Of a DNA stretch of 64,000 bases, positions 7,401-17,202 are shown in pieces; positions within the stretch are counted from its first letter, which is position 1; each line of letters starts with the position of its first letter. The translations under genes were made by a program, and so were the position numbers. The stretch is from an uncultured Sutterella sp. (GTDB lineage: Bacteria; Pseudomonadota; Gammaproteobacteria; Burkholderiales; Burkholderiaceae_F): positions 1-64,000 of the forward strand of contig CAJJRX010000004.1 in the NCBI GenBank assembly GCA_905194315.1. Reading direction: 5' to 3'. The notes below the pieces were generated by a model. It saw only the letters and a list, made by a program, of their open reading frames with translations. It was not told where the DNA came from and ran no database searches.

Positions 7401-9794
7401 CTACGCCTCAAGAGACAAATTTTTTGATGCCAGCGCCAGAAGCAGCTCTTTTGTGCCGGCATTGTAAAAGTCAATCGTCACACGGGCATCATCTCCGGAA
7501 CCGCTCACGCGCTTGACCACCCCCTTGCCGAACTTCTTGTGGCTGACATGGTCACCGGGCTGAAAACCGTAGGTGTTAAGCACCACTTTACCGTGCACGC
7601 GCATCACCACCGGGTCCTGATCGGAGCGGTAGCAGCGGCCCTCACGCTCAAGTCCGCGCCGCCAGTCGGCTTCATTACGTTCGCGCTGCTCGTCACTGCG
7701 CCAGGGTACATTACCGGTGGTGCGCCGTCCGGTAAAGGACGGCTTGTCCCAGCCGTAATCGCTGTCATAGCGATCGGAGCGACGGTGCCCCTGGTTCGGA
7801 AAACCGCGGGCGTAGTTTCTGTCCGCAAGATCCATGAACTTGATCAGATGGTCCGGAATTTCCTCCAGGAAACTTGACGGCGGATTGCTGCGGGTCTCCC
7901 CGTAGAGCATCCGCTCGTAGCAGTAGGAGATCGCCAGACGCTTCTTGGCACGGGTAATGGCGACATACATCAGACGGCGCTCCTCGTCAACACCGCCTCC
8001 CTTGTCGTCCTTGTAGGCGGAAAAGTGCGGGAAGATCCCCTCTTCAGCCCCGACGATGTATACGTTCTTGAATTCAAGCCCCTTGGCGGCATGCACTGTC
8101 ATGAGCTGAACCGCATCAGCGTCAGCATCCTCATTTTTCTCACCCGCTTCGAGCGTGGCCTGAGTAAGGTAGCCCTGCAGCGGCGTCTGATCGATGGCAT
8201 CGGTCACTTCAAAGGCCGGCTGATTAAGCGCAATCCCTTCCGACTCAAGATAGCCCTTGGCCGCGGAAATCATTTCGCGCATATTCTCAATACGCTCCGT
8301 GCCGTCACGCTCCTGCTCGTAGTACTGCTCAAGTCCGGACATGCGGGTCACCAGTTTGATGGTATCCATCAGATTGAGTCCGCTGGCATCGGCATGAATT
8401 TTGAGCATCAGGTCACGGAACACGGCCAGTTTGCCGGCGGGCACATAAGCAGGATGAGTCAGTGTAGCCCAGAGACTCAGACCGGCATGCGAAGCGTCGT
8501 CTGTGAGCTTTTCAATCGTCTTCGCACCGATGCCGCGCGCCGGCGTGTTGACAACGCGCAGAAAACTTGTGTCATCCCCCGCGCCGGAGAGCAGACGCAG
8601 GTAGGCGAGCACGTGCTTGACCTCGGCACGTTCAAAAAAGCGCAGACCGCCGTAGATCCGGTACGGTATACCGCGCTGGGTGAGTGCGGTTTCCATCACG
8701 CGCGACTGCGCATTCATACGGTAGAGCACGGCATGATCACGGTAGCGGTTGCCGCGCACAGCATCGGCGCGGATCTCTTCGGCCACCCAGGCGGCCTCAC
8801 GCTCGTCAGTGGCGTGACGCAGCACGGTGATCGGATCCCCCGCGCCGCCTGCCGTCCAGAGGTTTTTCCCCAGACGGTTCGTGTTGTGGCTGATCACGGC
8901 ATTGGCCGCTTCAAGGATCGCACCGGTCGAGCGGTAGTTTTCTTCAAGCCGGATCGGCTCCCCGCAGTTGAAGTCCGTCAGAAAATCACTCATATTGCCG
9001 ACATTGGCTCCGCGGAACGCATAGATCGACTGGTCATCGTCGCCCACCGCAAACACGGCATTGCGGCCCATGCCGCCTTCCGCGCCAAGTCCGCCGAGAA
9101 TCTGGAGCCAGCGGTACTGCAGAATATTGGTATCCTGAAATTCGTCCACCAGAATATGGCGGAAACGGTCCTGATAGTGTCTGCGGACAATCTCGTTTCT
9201 GTCGAGCAGCTCAAAGCAGCGCAGCAGCAGTTCGGCAAAGTCCACCGCGCCCTCTTTCTGGCACTGCTGCTCGTAGAGCTGATAGAGCTCCACCCCGGCA
9301 TCATGTTCGCTGCCGGTGGAGGCACGGCTTGCGCGGATACCGTTTTCCTTGTGCCAGTTGATGAAATTCTGCACCTGCTTGGCATCGACCTTGTCGCTGT
9401 CGACATTGGCCGCCTTCATCACACGCTTGATCAGCGAGAGCTGGTCACTCGAGTCCATGATCTGGAAAGACCGGGGCAGTCCCGCCTCTTTGGCGTGACG
9501 GCGCAGAATGCGGTTGCAGATTCCGTGAAAGGTGCCCACCCACATGTTCGAGAGGTCATACGGAATCATGCTCTCGAGACGGGTCATCATTTCTTTGGCG
9601 GCCTTGTTGGTAAAGGTCACCGCCAGAATGTTTTCCGGCCGGGTCATGTTCTGGTTAAGCAGCCAGGCGATACGCGTGGTCAGAACGCGCGTTTTGCCGG
9701 AACCTGCACCGGCGAGCACCAGAACGCTTCTGGCAGGGGCTGTTACGGCCTCATACTGTTTCGGATTTAACTGATCAAGAAGATTGGCGGGCAT
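7401..9794 (-). CDS. uvrD: UvrD-type superfamily 1 DNA helicase
   Basis: A 797-residue ATP-dependent 3'-5' DNA helicase of the UvrD/PcrA/Rep family, acting in nucleotide excision and mismatch repair and in clearing replication obstacles. Visible motifs are Walker A (AGAGSGKT, about residues 29-36), motif Ia (AVTFTNKAAKEM), motif II (DEFQDTN), motif III (GDDDQSIYAFRGA), the QTxx-like region, and motifs V-VI (TVHAAKGLEF, VAITRAKKRL). The C-terminal 120 residues end in a Tudor-like module (GDHVSHKKFGKGVV), typical of UvrD/PcrA rather than Rep. The length is somewhat above the E. coli enzyme (720), because of a charged linker before the Tudor module. The 308-base gap upstream separates it from the divergent leuS. 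Confidence 0.95.
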   Translation of the reverse strand: MPANLLDQLNPKQYEAVTAPARSVLVLAGAGSGKTRVLTTRIAWLLNQNMTRPENILAVTFTNKAAKEMMTRLESMIPYDLSNMWVGTFHGICNRILRRHAKEAGLPRSFQIMDSSDQLSLIKRVMKAANVDSDKVDAKQVQNFINWHKENGIRASRASTGSEHDAGVELYQLYEQQCQKEGAVDFAELLLRCFELLDRNEIVRRHYQDRFRHILVDEFQDTNILQYRWLQILGGLGAEGGMGRNAVFAVGDDDQSIYAFRGANVGNMSDFLTDFNCGEPIRLEENYRSTGAILEAANAVISHNTNRLGKNLWTAGGAGDPITVLRHATDEREAAWVAEEIRADAVRGNRYRDHAVLYRMNAQSRVMETALTQRGIPYRIYGGLRFFERAEVKHVLAYLRLLSGAGDDTSFLRVVNTPARGIGAKTIEKLTDDASHAGLSLWATLTHPAYVPAGKLAVFRDLMLKIHADASGLNLMDTIKLVTRMSGLEQYYEQERDGTERIENMREMISAAKGYLESEGIALNQPAFEVTDAIDQTPLQGYLTQATLEAGEKNEDADADAVQLMTVHAAKGLEFKNVYIVGAEEGIFPHFSAYKDDKGGGVDEERRLMYVAITRAKKRLAISYCYERMLYGETRSNPPSSFLEEIPDHLIKFMDLADRNYARGFPNQGHRRSDRYDSDYGWDKPSFTGRRTTGNVPWRSDEQRERNEADWRRGLEREGRCYRSDQDPVVMRVHGKVVLNTYGFQPGDHVSHKKFGKGVVKRVSGSGDDARVTIDFYNAGTKELLLALASKNLSLEA

Positions 9795-9900
9795 CAGAAA
9801 ACACTAAATTTTGAAATACGGTAACGGTAAATGCTGCACCCGGAGCGCAGCTGCAGACATATGTTAGGTATACGGTGCCGATTTGGCAAATGCAAAATGC

Positions 9901-9950
9901 GGGACGCTCTTTAAGCGTAGCACACGAATTCTGCTACGAAAGAGGGTCCC
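9901..9950. other. Long imperfect hairpin between uvrD and leuS
   Basis: GGGAC, CTCTTT and CGTAGCA pair in order with TGCTACG, AAAGAG and GTCCC, with a one-base internal loop and a small bulge, giving about 18 base pairs around a nine-base loop. It lies in the 308-base divergent gap between uvrD and leuS, upstream of the proposed leuS promoter, and has no adjacent T-tract. It could be an operator region, a small transcript or a dispersed repeat; the sequence does not decide. The remainder of this gap holds the leuS promoter and nothing else I recognise. Confidence 0.5.
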
Positions 9951-10034
9951 GAACTGTCAGCCTTCCTGCGTAATTCTGCCTAGAAAACGGGGTGTAACGC
10001 CAAAACAGCGCGCTTTTTTCTTGAGGCCGGATCT

Positions 10035-10061
10035 TTGAAATCAGCCTCTTGGCGCTATACT
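10035..10061 (+). promoter_or_regulatory. Candidate sigma-70 promoter of leuS
   Basis: TTGAAA at 10035-10040 and TATACT at 10056-10061 are near-consensus -35 and -10 boxes, but the spacer is 15 bases rather than 17. Transcription would start near 10068, leaving a leader of about 35 bases. Confidence 0.5.
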
Positions 10062-10102
10062 TAGGGATTATTTCTCCTTTAACTCCTATTTTGGAAACCA
10101 AT

Positions 10103-12733
10103 ATGCGCGAGACTTACTCTGCTCAAGCAGTGGAATCTGAAGTCCAGGCCCAATGGAAGGCCAAGGACGTCTACCGGGCCGTTGAAAACGCGCTCGACAG
10201 TCATGGCAAACCCAAGCCCAAGTTCTACGTCTGCTCTATGCTGCCCTACCCGAGCGGGAAGCTGCACATGGGGCACGTGCGCAACTACACCCTGAACGAC
10301 GTCATGTACCGTTACTACCGCATGAAGGGATATAACGTGATGACGCCCATGGGCTGGGACGCTTTCGGTCTGCCGGCTGAAAATGCTGCTATCGCCAAGA
10401 AAGTTGCACCTGCCGCCTGGACCTACAGCAACATTGCTGACATGAAGGCGCAGATGGAACCGCTCGGTCTCGCCTTTGACTGGTCGCGCGAACTCGCAAC
10501 CTGCAAACCCGAATACTACCGCTGGAATCAGTGGCTCTTCCTGAAGATGCTCGAAAAGGGCATCGCCTACCGCAAGACCCAGATTGTGAACTGGGACCCG
10601 GTCGACAAGACCGTGCTGGCCAACGAACAGGTGATTGAAGGCCGCGGCTGGCGCTCCGGCGCACTGGTTGAAAAGCGTGAAATTCCGGGCTACTACCTCG
10701 GCATCACGCAGTACGCGCAGGAGCTTCTCGACGACCTCTCCAAGCTTGAAGGCTGGCCCGAACAGGTCCGCCGCATGCAGGAGCACTGGATCGGCCGCTC
10801 CGAAGGTGTGAACATCTCCTTCCCCTACACGCTCGATGGCAAAGAAGAGGCGCTGCACGTGTATACGACCCGTGCCGATACGCTCATGGGCGCAACCTAT
10901 GTGGCTATTGCCGCTGAACACCCGCTCTCGCGCTACCTTGCCAAGGACCGCCCAGAACTGCAGGCCTTTATCGAAGAATGTGCCAAGGGCGGTGTGAGCG
11001 AAGCCGATATGGCCACCATGGAAAAGAAGGGTATGGCCACCGGCTTTACCGTGAGACATCCGCTCACGAACGAACCCGTTGAAGTCTGGATCGCCAACTA
11101 CGTCCTTATGAGCTATGGTGAAGGCGCCGTGATGGCTGTGCCGGCTCATGACGAACGTGACTTCGCTTTTGCCACGAAATACAACCTCCCGATCCGTCAG
11201 GTGGTGGCTGTCGAAGGAGAAACCTTCTCCACCGACGCCTGGCAGGAATGGTACGGTGACAAGACCCGCGACGCCCACCTGGTGAACTCCGGCAAATACG
11301 ACGGTCTCAGCATCAAGGAAGGCGTGGACGCCATTGCCGCCGATCTGAGCGCCAGGGGTCTGGGGGAAAAGCAGGTGCAGTTCCGTCTGCGTGACTGGGG
11401 CATCTCCCGTCAGCGCTACTGGGGCACCCCGATTCCTATCATCAACTGCCCGCACTGCGGTCCCGTCCCTGTGCCCGAAAAGGATCTGCCGGTCGTTCTG
11501 CCCGAGGATCTGATCCCGGACGGCAGCGGCAATCCGCTCAACAAGTGCGAATCGTTCCTCAAGTGCAAGTGCCCGAAGTGCGGTGCTGATGCTGAGCGTG
11601 AAACCGATACGATGGACACGTTTGTGGACAGCTCCTGGTACTTCCAGCGCTACTGCTCGCCCGACTGCGACACTGCCATGGTCGATGCGCGCAACGACTA
11701 CTGGATGCCGATGGATCAGTACATCGGCGGTATCGAACACGCCGTGCTGCATCTGCTCTATGCCCGCTTCTGGACGAAAGTCATGCGTGACATGGGGCTG
11801 GTGAAGTTTGACGAGCCGTTCAAGAACCTCTTCACACAGGGTATGCTCATGGCTGAGTGCTATTACCGTGTGGAAGAAGACGGTCACAAGACCTGGTTCT
11901 ACCCCGACGAGGTTGAAGTTCAGTACGACGAAAAGGGCCGTCCGGTCGGCGCCATCTGCAAGGCCGACGGTCAGCCTGTGGTTCTGGGCGGCATCGAAAA
12001 GATGTCCAAGTCCAAGAACAACGTCGTGGAACCGCGTGAAATCATTGCCAAGTACGGTGCCGACACGGCCCGCAGCTTTGTGATGTTCGCCGGTCCTCCC
12101 GATCAGTCCGCCGCCTGGTCCAACTCCGGTGCCGAAGGGACCTACCGCTTCCTGCGCCGTATCTGGAACTGGGCCTACAGCAATCAGGAGGCTGTGTGCA
12201 AGGCTTCGGGCGACTTCTCCGGACTCTCGGATGAGGCCCGCGACCTCCGCCGTAACATCCACCTCGCGCTGCAGCAGGCAGATTTCGACTTCTCCCGTAT
12301 GCAGTACAACACAGTGGTGTCGGCCTGCATGAAGATGTTCAACACGATTGAAGCCTTCAGCCCGAAGAGCGAAGCTGATGAAGCGGCTGTCCGTGATGCC
12401 GCCTCCATCCTTCTGCGTACGCTCTACCCGATCGCGCCGCATATCACGACGGCCCTCTGGGGTGAGCTCGGCTTTGTGCAGGAGATCGGTGAACTCATTG
12501 ACGCCCCCTGGCCCGAAGTCGAAGAGGATGCCCTCAAGGCTGACACGATCAAACTCGTTGTTCAGGTCAACGGCAAACTCCGCGGCGAAATCCAGGTTGC
12601 TTCCGAAGCCTCCAGAGAGACGATTGAAGCTGCCGCGCTCGCTAACGAAGACGTCATGCGCTTTGTCGGTGATGCGACGGTCCGCAAGATCATCATCGTC
12701 CCCGGCAAACTTGTGAACGTTGTGGCCAAATAA
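10103..12733 (+). CDS. leuS: Leucyl-tRNA synthetase
   Basis: An 876-residue class I aminoacyl-tRNA synthetase that charges tRNA-Leu. The HIGH-type signature appears as PYPSGKLHMGHVRNYT around residue 50, and KMSKSKNN around residue 635. Between them lies the CP1 editing domain (TTRADTLMGATY, then the VPAHDERDF stretch). A zinc-ribbon-like CPHCG/CPKCG pair lies near residues 450-490. I chose the ATG at 10103, where the protein begins MRETYSAQAVE as in homologues; an upstream in-frame start at 10049 would overlap the promoter. It is first in the cluster leuS-lptE-holA-proA, but a terminator follows, so lptE probably has its own promoter as well. Confidence 0.97.
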   Translation: MRETYSAQAVESEVQAQWKAKDVYRAVENALDSHGKPKPKFYVCSMLPYPSGKLHMGHVRNYTLNDVMYRYYRMKGYNVMTPMGWDAFGLPAENAAIAKKVAPAAWTYSNIADMKAQMEPLGLAFDWSRELATCKPEYYRWNQWLFLKMLEKGIAYRKTQIVNWDPVDKTVLANEQVIEGRGWRSGALVEKREIPGYYLGITQYAQELLDDLSKLEGWPEQVRRMQEHWIGRSEGVNISFPYTLDGKEEALHVYTTRADTLMGATYVAIAAEHPLSRYLAKDRPELQAFIEECAKGGVSEADMATMEKKGMATGFTVRHPLTNEPVEVWIANYVLMSYGEGAVMAVPAHDERDFAFATKYNLPIRQVVAVEGETFSTDAWQEWYGDKTRDAHLVNSGKYDGLSIKEGVDAIAADLSARGLGEKQVQFRLRDWGISRQRYWGTPIPIINCPHCGPVPVPEKDLPVVLPEDLIPDGSGNPLNKCESFLKCKCPKCGADAERETDTMDTFVDSSWYFQRYCSPDCDTAMVDARNDYWMPMDQYIGGIEHAVLHLLYARFWTKVMRDMGLVKFDEPFKNLFTQGMLMAECYYRVEEDGHKTWFYPDEVEVQYDEKGRPVGAICKADGQPVVLGGIEKMSKSKNNVVEPREIIAKYGADTARSFVMFAGPPDQSAAWSNSGAEGTYRFLRRIWNWAYSNQEAVCKASGDFSGLSDEARDLRRNIHLALQQADFDFSRMQYNTVVSACMKMFNTIEAFSPKSEADEAAVRDAASILLRTLYPIAPHITTALWGELGFVQEIGELIDAPWPEVEEDALKADTIKLVVQVNGKLRGEIQVASEASRETIEAAALANEDVMRFVGDATVRKIIIVPGKLVNVVAK

Positions 12734-12764
12734 CCGCTGAGGCGGACAACGGCTGAAACAGCCC

Positions 12765-12799
12765 GGGCGCAGAAATATCTTTCTGCGCCCGTTTCTTTT
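12765..12799 (+). terminator. leuS terminator
   Basis: GGGCGCAGAAA pairs with TTTCTGCGCCC around the loop TATC, followed by a T-rich tract. It begins 32 bases after the leuS stop. Confidence 0.9.
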
Positions 12800-12818
12800 A
12801 GTTATCGGCGCACTCGTC

Positions 12819-12824
12819 TATAAT
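12819..12824 (+). promoter_or_regulatory. Candidate -10 box upstream of lptE
   Basis: A perfect TATAAT lies 62 bases before the lptE start, just past the leuS terminator. I see no good -35 hexamer at 16-18 bases. It would give lptE-holA a promoter independent of leuS. Confidence 0.4.
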
Positions 12825-12886
12825 TCCCAAAATGCGCGCTGAAAAATCAGCGCGCCATACAAACTCATCTCTTAGGATTCTTTGCT

Positions 12887-13402
12887 GTGCTCACTCGTCG
12901 ACAACTGCTCGGTGCCTCCGCCCTCCTGAGTTCCCTTCTGCTTACCGGCTGCGGATTTCATCTGCGCGGTTCCTTTACCGCACCCTTCGAGAAACTTTAC
13001 ATTCAGGGCAATTTCAACAACCCGCTGATTGTGAAGCTGCGTCAGATGATTGAGGCCGGCTCCAATGTGACGGTGGTCGGCAGCCCGAACGAGGCTGATG
13101 CAATTCTGGAACTGCTCAGCGACACGCGTACACGGGACATTCTCGCCCTCAACGACCGCGGTCAGGCGCGCGAGTACACCCTGACCCGTACGGTGGGTTT
13201 CCGCATGATCGCACCTGACGGCTACGTGTACATGAAGCCCACGTACTTCGCAGAGAACCGCTCGCTTGCCTACTCGGACTCCCAGTTCCTCTCCTTCGGA
13301 GATGAATCCGAGAAGCTGTACCGCGATATGCAGACCGATCTCTGCAATCAGCTCCTGTCGGTGATCGAATCGATCAAACCGCGTCCTGCCGCCGGAAAGT
13401 AA
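12887..13402 (+). CDS. lptE: LPS-assembly lipoprotein LptE
   Basis: A 171-residue outer-membrane lipoprotein that plugs the LptD barrel and helps place lipopolysaccharide in the outer leaflet. The N-terminus is a lipoprotein signal peptide: positive residues RR at 4-5, a hydrophobic stretch, and the lipobox LLTGC with the modified Cys near residue 22. It is followed by GFHLRG, the hallmark start of mature LptE. The start is a GTG at 12887 with AGGA about ten bases upstream. It lies between leuS and holA, the standard betaproteobacterial position, 45 bases before holA. Confidence 0.92.
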   Translation: MLTRRQLLGASALLSSLLLTGCGFHLRGSFTAPFEKLYIQGNFNNPLIVKLRQMIEAGSNVTVVGSPNEADAILELLSDTRTRDILALNDRGQAREYTLTRTVGFRMIAPDGYVYMKPTYFAENRSLAYSDSQFLSFGDESEKLYRDMQTDLCNQLLSVIESIKPRPAAGK

Positions 13403-13447
13403 CCCGCCTCTGCGGTATTGTTTTCTTTTTGCACGGAGCGTTATTGA

Positions 13448-14449
13448 ATGTCTGCCAATGCTGTCAGCGATTTTCTTCAGAAAGCCAGAAAGAACGGAGC
13501 CCTGCCGCACTTTGTCACGGTGACGGGCAATGATGACTTTCTGATGATCGAAGCCGCCGACAGTATCCGCCAGCTTGCCCGTGAGATCGGCTACCTCGAG
13601 CGTGAAGTCTTTGAAATGGGACCGACCTCGGACTGGTCTCAGGTCGCCATGGCAGCTGCCGATATCGGCATGTTCGCCGAGCAGAAGGTGATTGACGTGC
13701 GGGTGCCCGGGGGCAAAGTCGGCCGCAAAGGTCCCGACGGGATTCAGAAACTTCTCTCCCGCCCTTTCGATGGCGTTTGCGTGCTGCTGAGCATTCCGAC
13801 ACCCGACTGGGCCACCGCCAAAAGCGCCTGGTGGCAGACTGTGCAGAAAGGCACCGAAGTACTCACCTGCGACACACCGCCGCGTCAGGCGCTCGGACAC
13901 TGGCTCAAAGAGCGTCTTGCCCGTCAGGGACAGAGCACCAGCCCGGAGGCGCTGGAATTTCTCGCCGAACAGGTTGAAGGAAATCTCTTTGCCGCCAATC
14001 AGGAAATCAACAAACTTGGACTTCTTTTTGAAGCCCGTGAACTCACCTATAAAGAGATTTCCGATACGGTCACGGACAGTTCGCATTTTGAAATCGATGC
14101 CCTCATTGAAGGTATTGAGCAGGCAAAGCCAGCCCGTGTGATCCGCATTCTTGATGCGCTTGAAGCGCAGAACGCACCTCTGCCGCTCCTGCTTGCGACG
14201 CTTACCCGCGAAATCCGCGACGTCATCAAACTCCAGGGCGGTCTCGCCCAGGGATCCTCCTATGTCAAAGGGGTGTTCACCACACAGGGCAAACTGCAGG
14301 CGGCCCGCCGCATCTCCGCAGTGAAGCTGCGTAACGCACTGCTCGTGTGCGCCGAGCTCGACCGTCAGGTCAAAGGGCTGCCGGTTCCCGAGCGCGATGA
14401 CAATCCCTGGATCGAACTCAAAAGTATCGCCCTCTTTCTCGCCCGCTGA
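13448..14449 (+). CDS. holA: DNA polymerase III delta subunit
   Basis: A 333-residue clamp-loader subunit. With delta-prime and gamma/tau it opens the beta sliding clamp onto DNA. The N-terminal AAA+-like fold lacks a working Walker A, as is normal for delta. Family features include the segment FVTVTGNDDFLMIEAAD near residue 20 and the C-terminal region with LLATLTREIRDVI. The length equals that of typical HolA (about 340). The spacing to lptE is 45 bases with no terminator, so they are probably co-transcribed; proA follows after 205 bases. Confidence 0.93.
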   Translation: MSANAVSDFLQKARKNGALPHFVTVTGNDDFLMIEAADSIRQLAREIGYLEREVFEMGPTSDWSQVAMAAADIGMFAEQKVIDVRVPGGKVGRKGPDGIQKLLSRPFDGVCVLLSIPTPDWATAKSAWWQTVQKGTEVLTCDTPPRQALGHWLKERLARQGQSTSPEALEFLAEQVEGNLFAANQEINKLGLLFEARELTYKEISDTVTDSSHFEIDALIEGIEQAKPARVIRILDALEAQNAPLPLLLATLTREIRDVIKLQGGLAQGSSYVKGVFTTQGKLQAARRISAVKLRNALLVCAELDRQVKGLPVPERDDNPWIELKSIALFLAR

Positions 14450-14654
14450 CCTGCCGGCCGGTTCCTGCTGCCTCGCGCGCCGCTGCGCTACTGCTCTGGC
14501 ATAAGGCCTGCGGCGGATGCGTGAGAGGCACGTATTCTTGTTAGAATGTTTGTGACTGTGAGCCTGCTCTGCGGCGTTTCAGAACGCCTGACTCACCTGC
14601 CGGGCTCTACCGCGTTTTCTTTACGAGTACAAGCACTCAATACTGGAGGCAACC

Positions 14655-15938
14655 ATGCCTGAAATTACCCTCAACGCCCACGATATGATCGAACATATCG
14701 GTCGCGCTGCACGGACCGCATCCCGTTCGATGGCACGCGCCAATTCGGCGATGAAAAACAGATTCCTTGAGCGCGTCGCCGCCCTGATCGACGCCGAACG
14801 TGATCGCATCATGGCTGCCAATGCCACGGATATGCAGAATGCACGCGAGGCCGGTCGTGACGAGGCCTTTCTGGACCGTCTGGCACTCAACGCCAGGCGC
14901 ATCGACACAATGATTGCCGGCTGCCGCCAGATTGCCTCCCTGCGTGATCCTATCGGGGAGATCCTCGGTGTCGAACCCCAGCCCTCCGGTATTCAGGTCG
15001 GCCGTATGCGTGTGCCGCTCGGCGTGATCGGCATGATTTACGAGGCCCGTCCCAATGTCACCATTGACGCTGCGGCACTGGCTGTCAAATCCGGCAACGC
15101 CGTGATTCTGCGCGGCGGCTCCGAATCGCTTCAGACCAATATCGTGCTCTGGGAACTCGTTCAGCAGGCACTCGAAGAGGTCAGTCTGCCCCGTGATGCA
15201 GTTCAGCTCATCACCAATCCCGACCGTGCACTCGTCGGTGAACTCATTACCGCCAAGGATTTTGTCGACGTGCTGATTCCCCGCGGCGGCAAGAGCCTTA
15301 TCGCCCGACTGATGGCCGAAGGGACTGTTCCGATGATCAAGCATCTCGACGGCATCTGCCACACCTATGTTGACCAGTATGCCGATCTGAAGATGGCACT
15401 CTCGGTGACGGACAATGCCAAAACACAGCGCTACGCCCCCTGTAATACGACAGAAACTCTGCTCGTGCACAAGGCTGTGGCGTTTGACTTTCTCCCGGCG
15501 ATCGCCCGCATCTTCCATGACAAGGAAGTGGAGATGCGTTGTGACGAACGCTCGCGCCGCATTATCGAACAGGCGGGCTACAGCGCGATTGATGCGACTG
15601 ATGAGGACTGGGACACGGAATACAATGCCCCCATTATTGCAATCAAGGTGGTCAACACCTTTGATGAGGCGGTTGATTTCATCAACACGCACTCCTCGCA
15701 CCACACGGATGCGATCCTGACGCAGAACTTCACGCTTGCCCAGCGCTTTATGCGCGAGGTGGACTCCTCCTCAGTGATGGTCAACACCTCGACCCGGTTT
15801 GCTGACGGTTTCGAATACGGCCTCGGTGCGGAGATCGGCATCTCCACGGACAAGCTGCATGCCCGCGGCCCTGTGGGACTCGAAGGACTCACCAGTGTTA
15901 AATACATTGTTTTGGGACACGGTGAACTCCGTCAGTGA
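14655..15938 (+). CDS. proA: Gamma-glutamyl phosphate reductase (glutamate-5-semialdehyde dehydrogenase)
   Basis: A 427-residue NADPH-dependent enzyme that reduces gamma-glutamyl phosphate to glutamate-5-semialdehyde, the second step of proline synthesis. It has the aldehyde dehydrogenase fold with GVIGMIYEARPNV near residue 120, GGSESLQTN near 155, and the segment HLDGICHTYVD near 235, which carries the conserved active-site cysteine. The C-terminal EYGLGAEIGISTDKLHARGP motif is typical. GGAGG lies seven bases upstream of the ATG. It is the last member of the leuS-lptE-holA-proA cluster, and proB is not in the window. Confidence 0.97.
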   Translation: MPEITLNAHDMIEHIGRAARTASRSMARANSAMKNRFLERVAALIDAERDRIMAANATDMQNAREAGRDEAFLDRLALNARRIDTMIAGCRQIASLRDPIGEILGVEPQPSGIQVGRMRVPLGVIGMIYEARPNVTIDAAALAVKSGNAVILRGGSESLQTNIVLWELVQQALEEVSLPRDAVQLITNPDRALVGELITAKDFVDVLIPRGGKSLIARLMAEGTVPMIKHLDGICHTYVDQYADLKMALSVTDNAKTQRYAPCNTTETLLVHKAVAFDFLPAIARIFHDKEVEMRCDERSRRIIEQAGYSAIDATDEDWDTEYNAPIIAIKVVNTFDEAVDFINTHSSHHTDAILTQNFTLAQRFMREVDSSSVMVNTSTRFADGFEYGLGAEIGISTDKLHARGPVGLEGLTSVKYIVLGHGELRQ

Positions 15939-15981
15939 TATTCTATTAGCCTTTTGCATATTTAAGAGAATCTAACCTGTT

Positions 15982-17172
15982 ATGGCCACACTTTCCTTTT
16001 ACGCTTTGTGCCCCTTCGGACTGGAGGATCTGCTGTGCGACGAAATCCGCGCCGCAGGCGGAGAATCTCCGCGTGCCCAGCGCGGCGGCGTCTCTTTCCA
16101 CGGATCGACACAGGCTGCCATGGCACTGTGCCTGCACTCGCGTCTGGCAAGCCGCGTAATGATGAAAGTGGCTCAGGCTGAGTACTGGGACACCCGCGAC
16201 ATCTACGAGATCGCCACCAACACCCCCTGGGAGAAATGGTTCGAGTCGGAGCAGTCAATCAAAGTCTCCGCGACCGGTCAGCGCTGTCCGCTCGAATCCA
16301 TCGACTTTGCCGTGCTCCGTATCAAGGATGCGGTCTGTGACCGCTTCCGCGAGCTTGCCGGCCGCCGTCCCGATGTTGACCGCTATCACCCCGATGTCCG
16401 TATTGCGGCTTTCCTCACGTATGACGTGTGCACACTCTACATCGATCTCGCCGGCGAGTCGCTCTTCAAACGCGGCTGGCGACTGACTCACGGTGAGGCA
16501 CCGCTCAAGGAAAACCTTGCCGCCGGTCTGCTCGGACTGGCCGGCTGGAGTCCTGACAAACCTCTGGTCGATCCGTTCTGCGGCTCGGGAACAATTGCCA
16601 TTGAGGCCGCCCAGCGTGCCTGCAACATTGCCCCGGGGCTCGAGCGGCACTTCGCCTTTGAAAACCTCAAAGGCTTTGACATGGATGTTTTCTCGGAAAT
16701 GCTTGAAGACGCCCGTGCGGCTGTGAACATGCACGCTGATGTGCTGATTCAGGCCAGCGACATCTCCTCTCTGGTGGTGGAAAAAGCCGTGGAGAATGCA
16801 CAGCGTGCGGGGCTCGGTGCACTGATTGAATCGGGCCGTCTGCGGTTTTCTCAGGGCGACGCGCGTCAGGTCACGCCGCCCGAAGGCAGCGAAGGCGGTA
16901 TTCTCATTGCCAACCCGCCCTACGGCGAACAGTCCAACCCGAAGAGCGCCTCCATTCAGTCCATGATGAAGGACGTGGCTGACAACCTCAAGGCGAATTT
17001 TGCCGGCTGGACAGCCTGGATGCTCACTTCTGACCGCACACTGCCTCAGCAGATGCGTCTGAAGGAATCGCGCAAAACGGTGCTCTTTAACGGTGCTCTG
17101 GAATGCCGCTTTTTCCGCTTTGATATGGTTGCCGGCAGCAACCGCCGCCGTCACGCTCAAAGCGAAGACTGA
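15982..17172 (+). CDS. THUMP-domain rRNA guanine-N2 methyltransferase, RlmL N-half-like
   Basis: A 396-residue SAM-dependent RNA methyltransferase. The first 150 residues form a ferredoxin-like plus THUMP RNA-binding module. The second half is a Rossmann methyltransferase with motif I DPFCGSGTIAIEAAQ near residue 195 and the catalytic motif NPPYGE near residue 310, which indicates methylation of an exocyclic amine. It corresponds to the N-terminal half of E. coli RlmL (m2G2445 of 23S rRNA), without the fused RlmK half; such single-module forms (YpsC-type) are common. Substrate assignment is inference. It starts 43 bases after proA. Confidence 0.88.
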   Translation: MATLSFYALCPFGLEDLLCDEIRAAGGESPRAQRGGVSFHGSTQAAMALCLHSRLASRVMMKVAQAEYWDTRDIYEIATNTPWEKWFESEQSIKVSATGQRCPLESIDFAVLRIKDAVCDRFRELAGRRPDVDRYHPDVRIAAFLTYDVCTLYIDLAGESLFKRGWRLTHGEAPLKENLAAGLLGLAGWSPDKPLVDPFCGSGTIAIEAAQRACNIAPGLERHFAFENLKGFDMDVFSEMLEDARAAVNMHADVLIQASDISSLVVEKAVENAQRAGLGALIESGRLRFSQGDARQVTPPEGSEGGILIANPPYGEQSNPKSASIQSMMKDVADNLKANFAGWTAWMLTSDRTLPQQMRLKESRKTVLFNGALECRFFRFDMVAGSNRRRHAQSED

Positions 17173-17202
17173 GATCGCGGCACACTGCTACGACCCACAA
17201 AA

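Noticed and set aside
10079..12442. A 787-codon open frame on the minus strand opposite leuS, with similar long antisense frames at 8025-9770, 2660-4087 and 40274-42232.
   Set aside because: They lie fully opposite well-recognised genes, are rich in His/Arg/Gly as expected of antisense frames in GC-rich DNA, and match no family.
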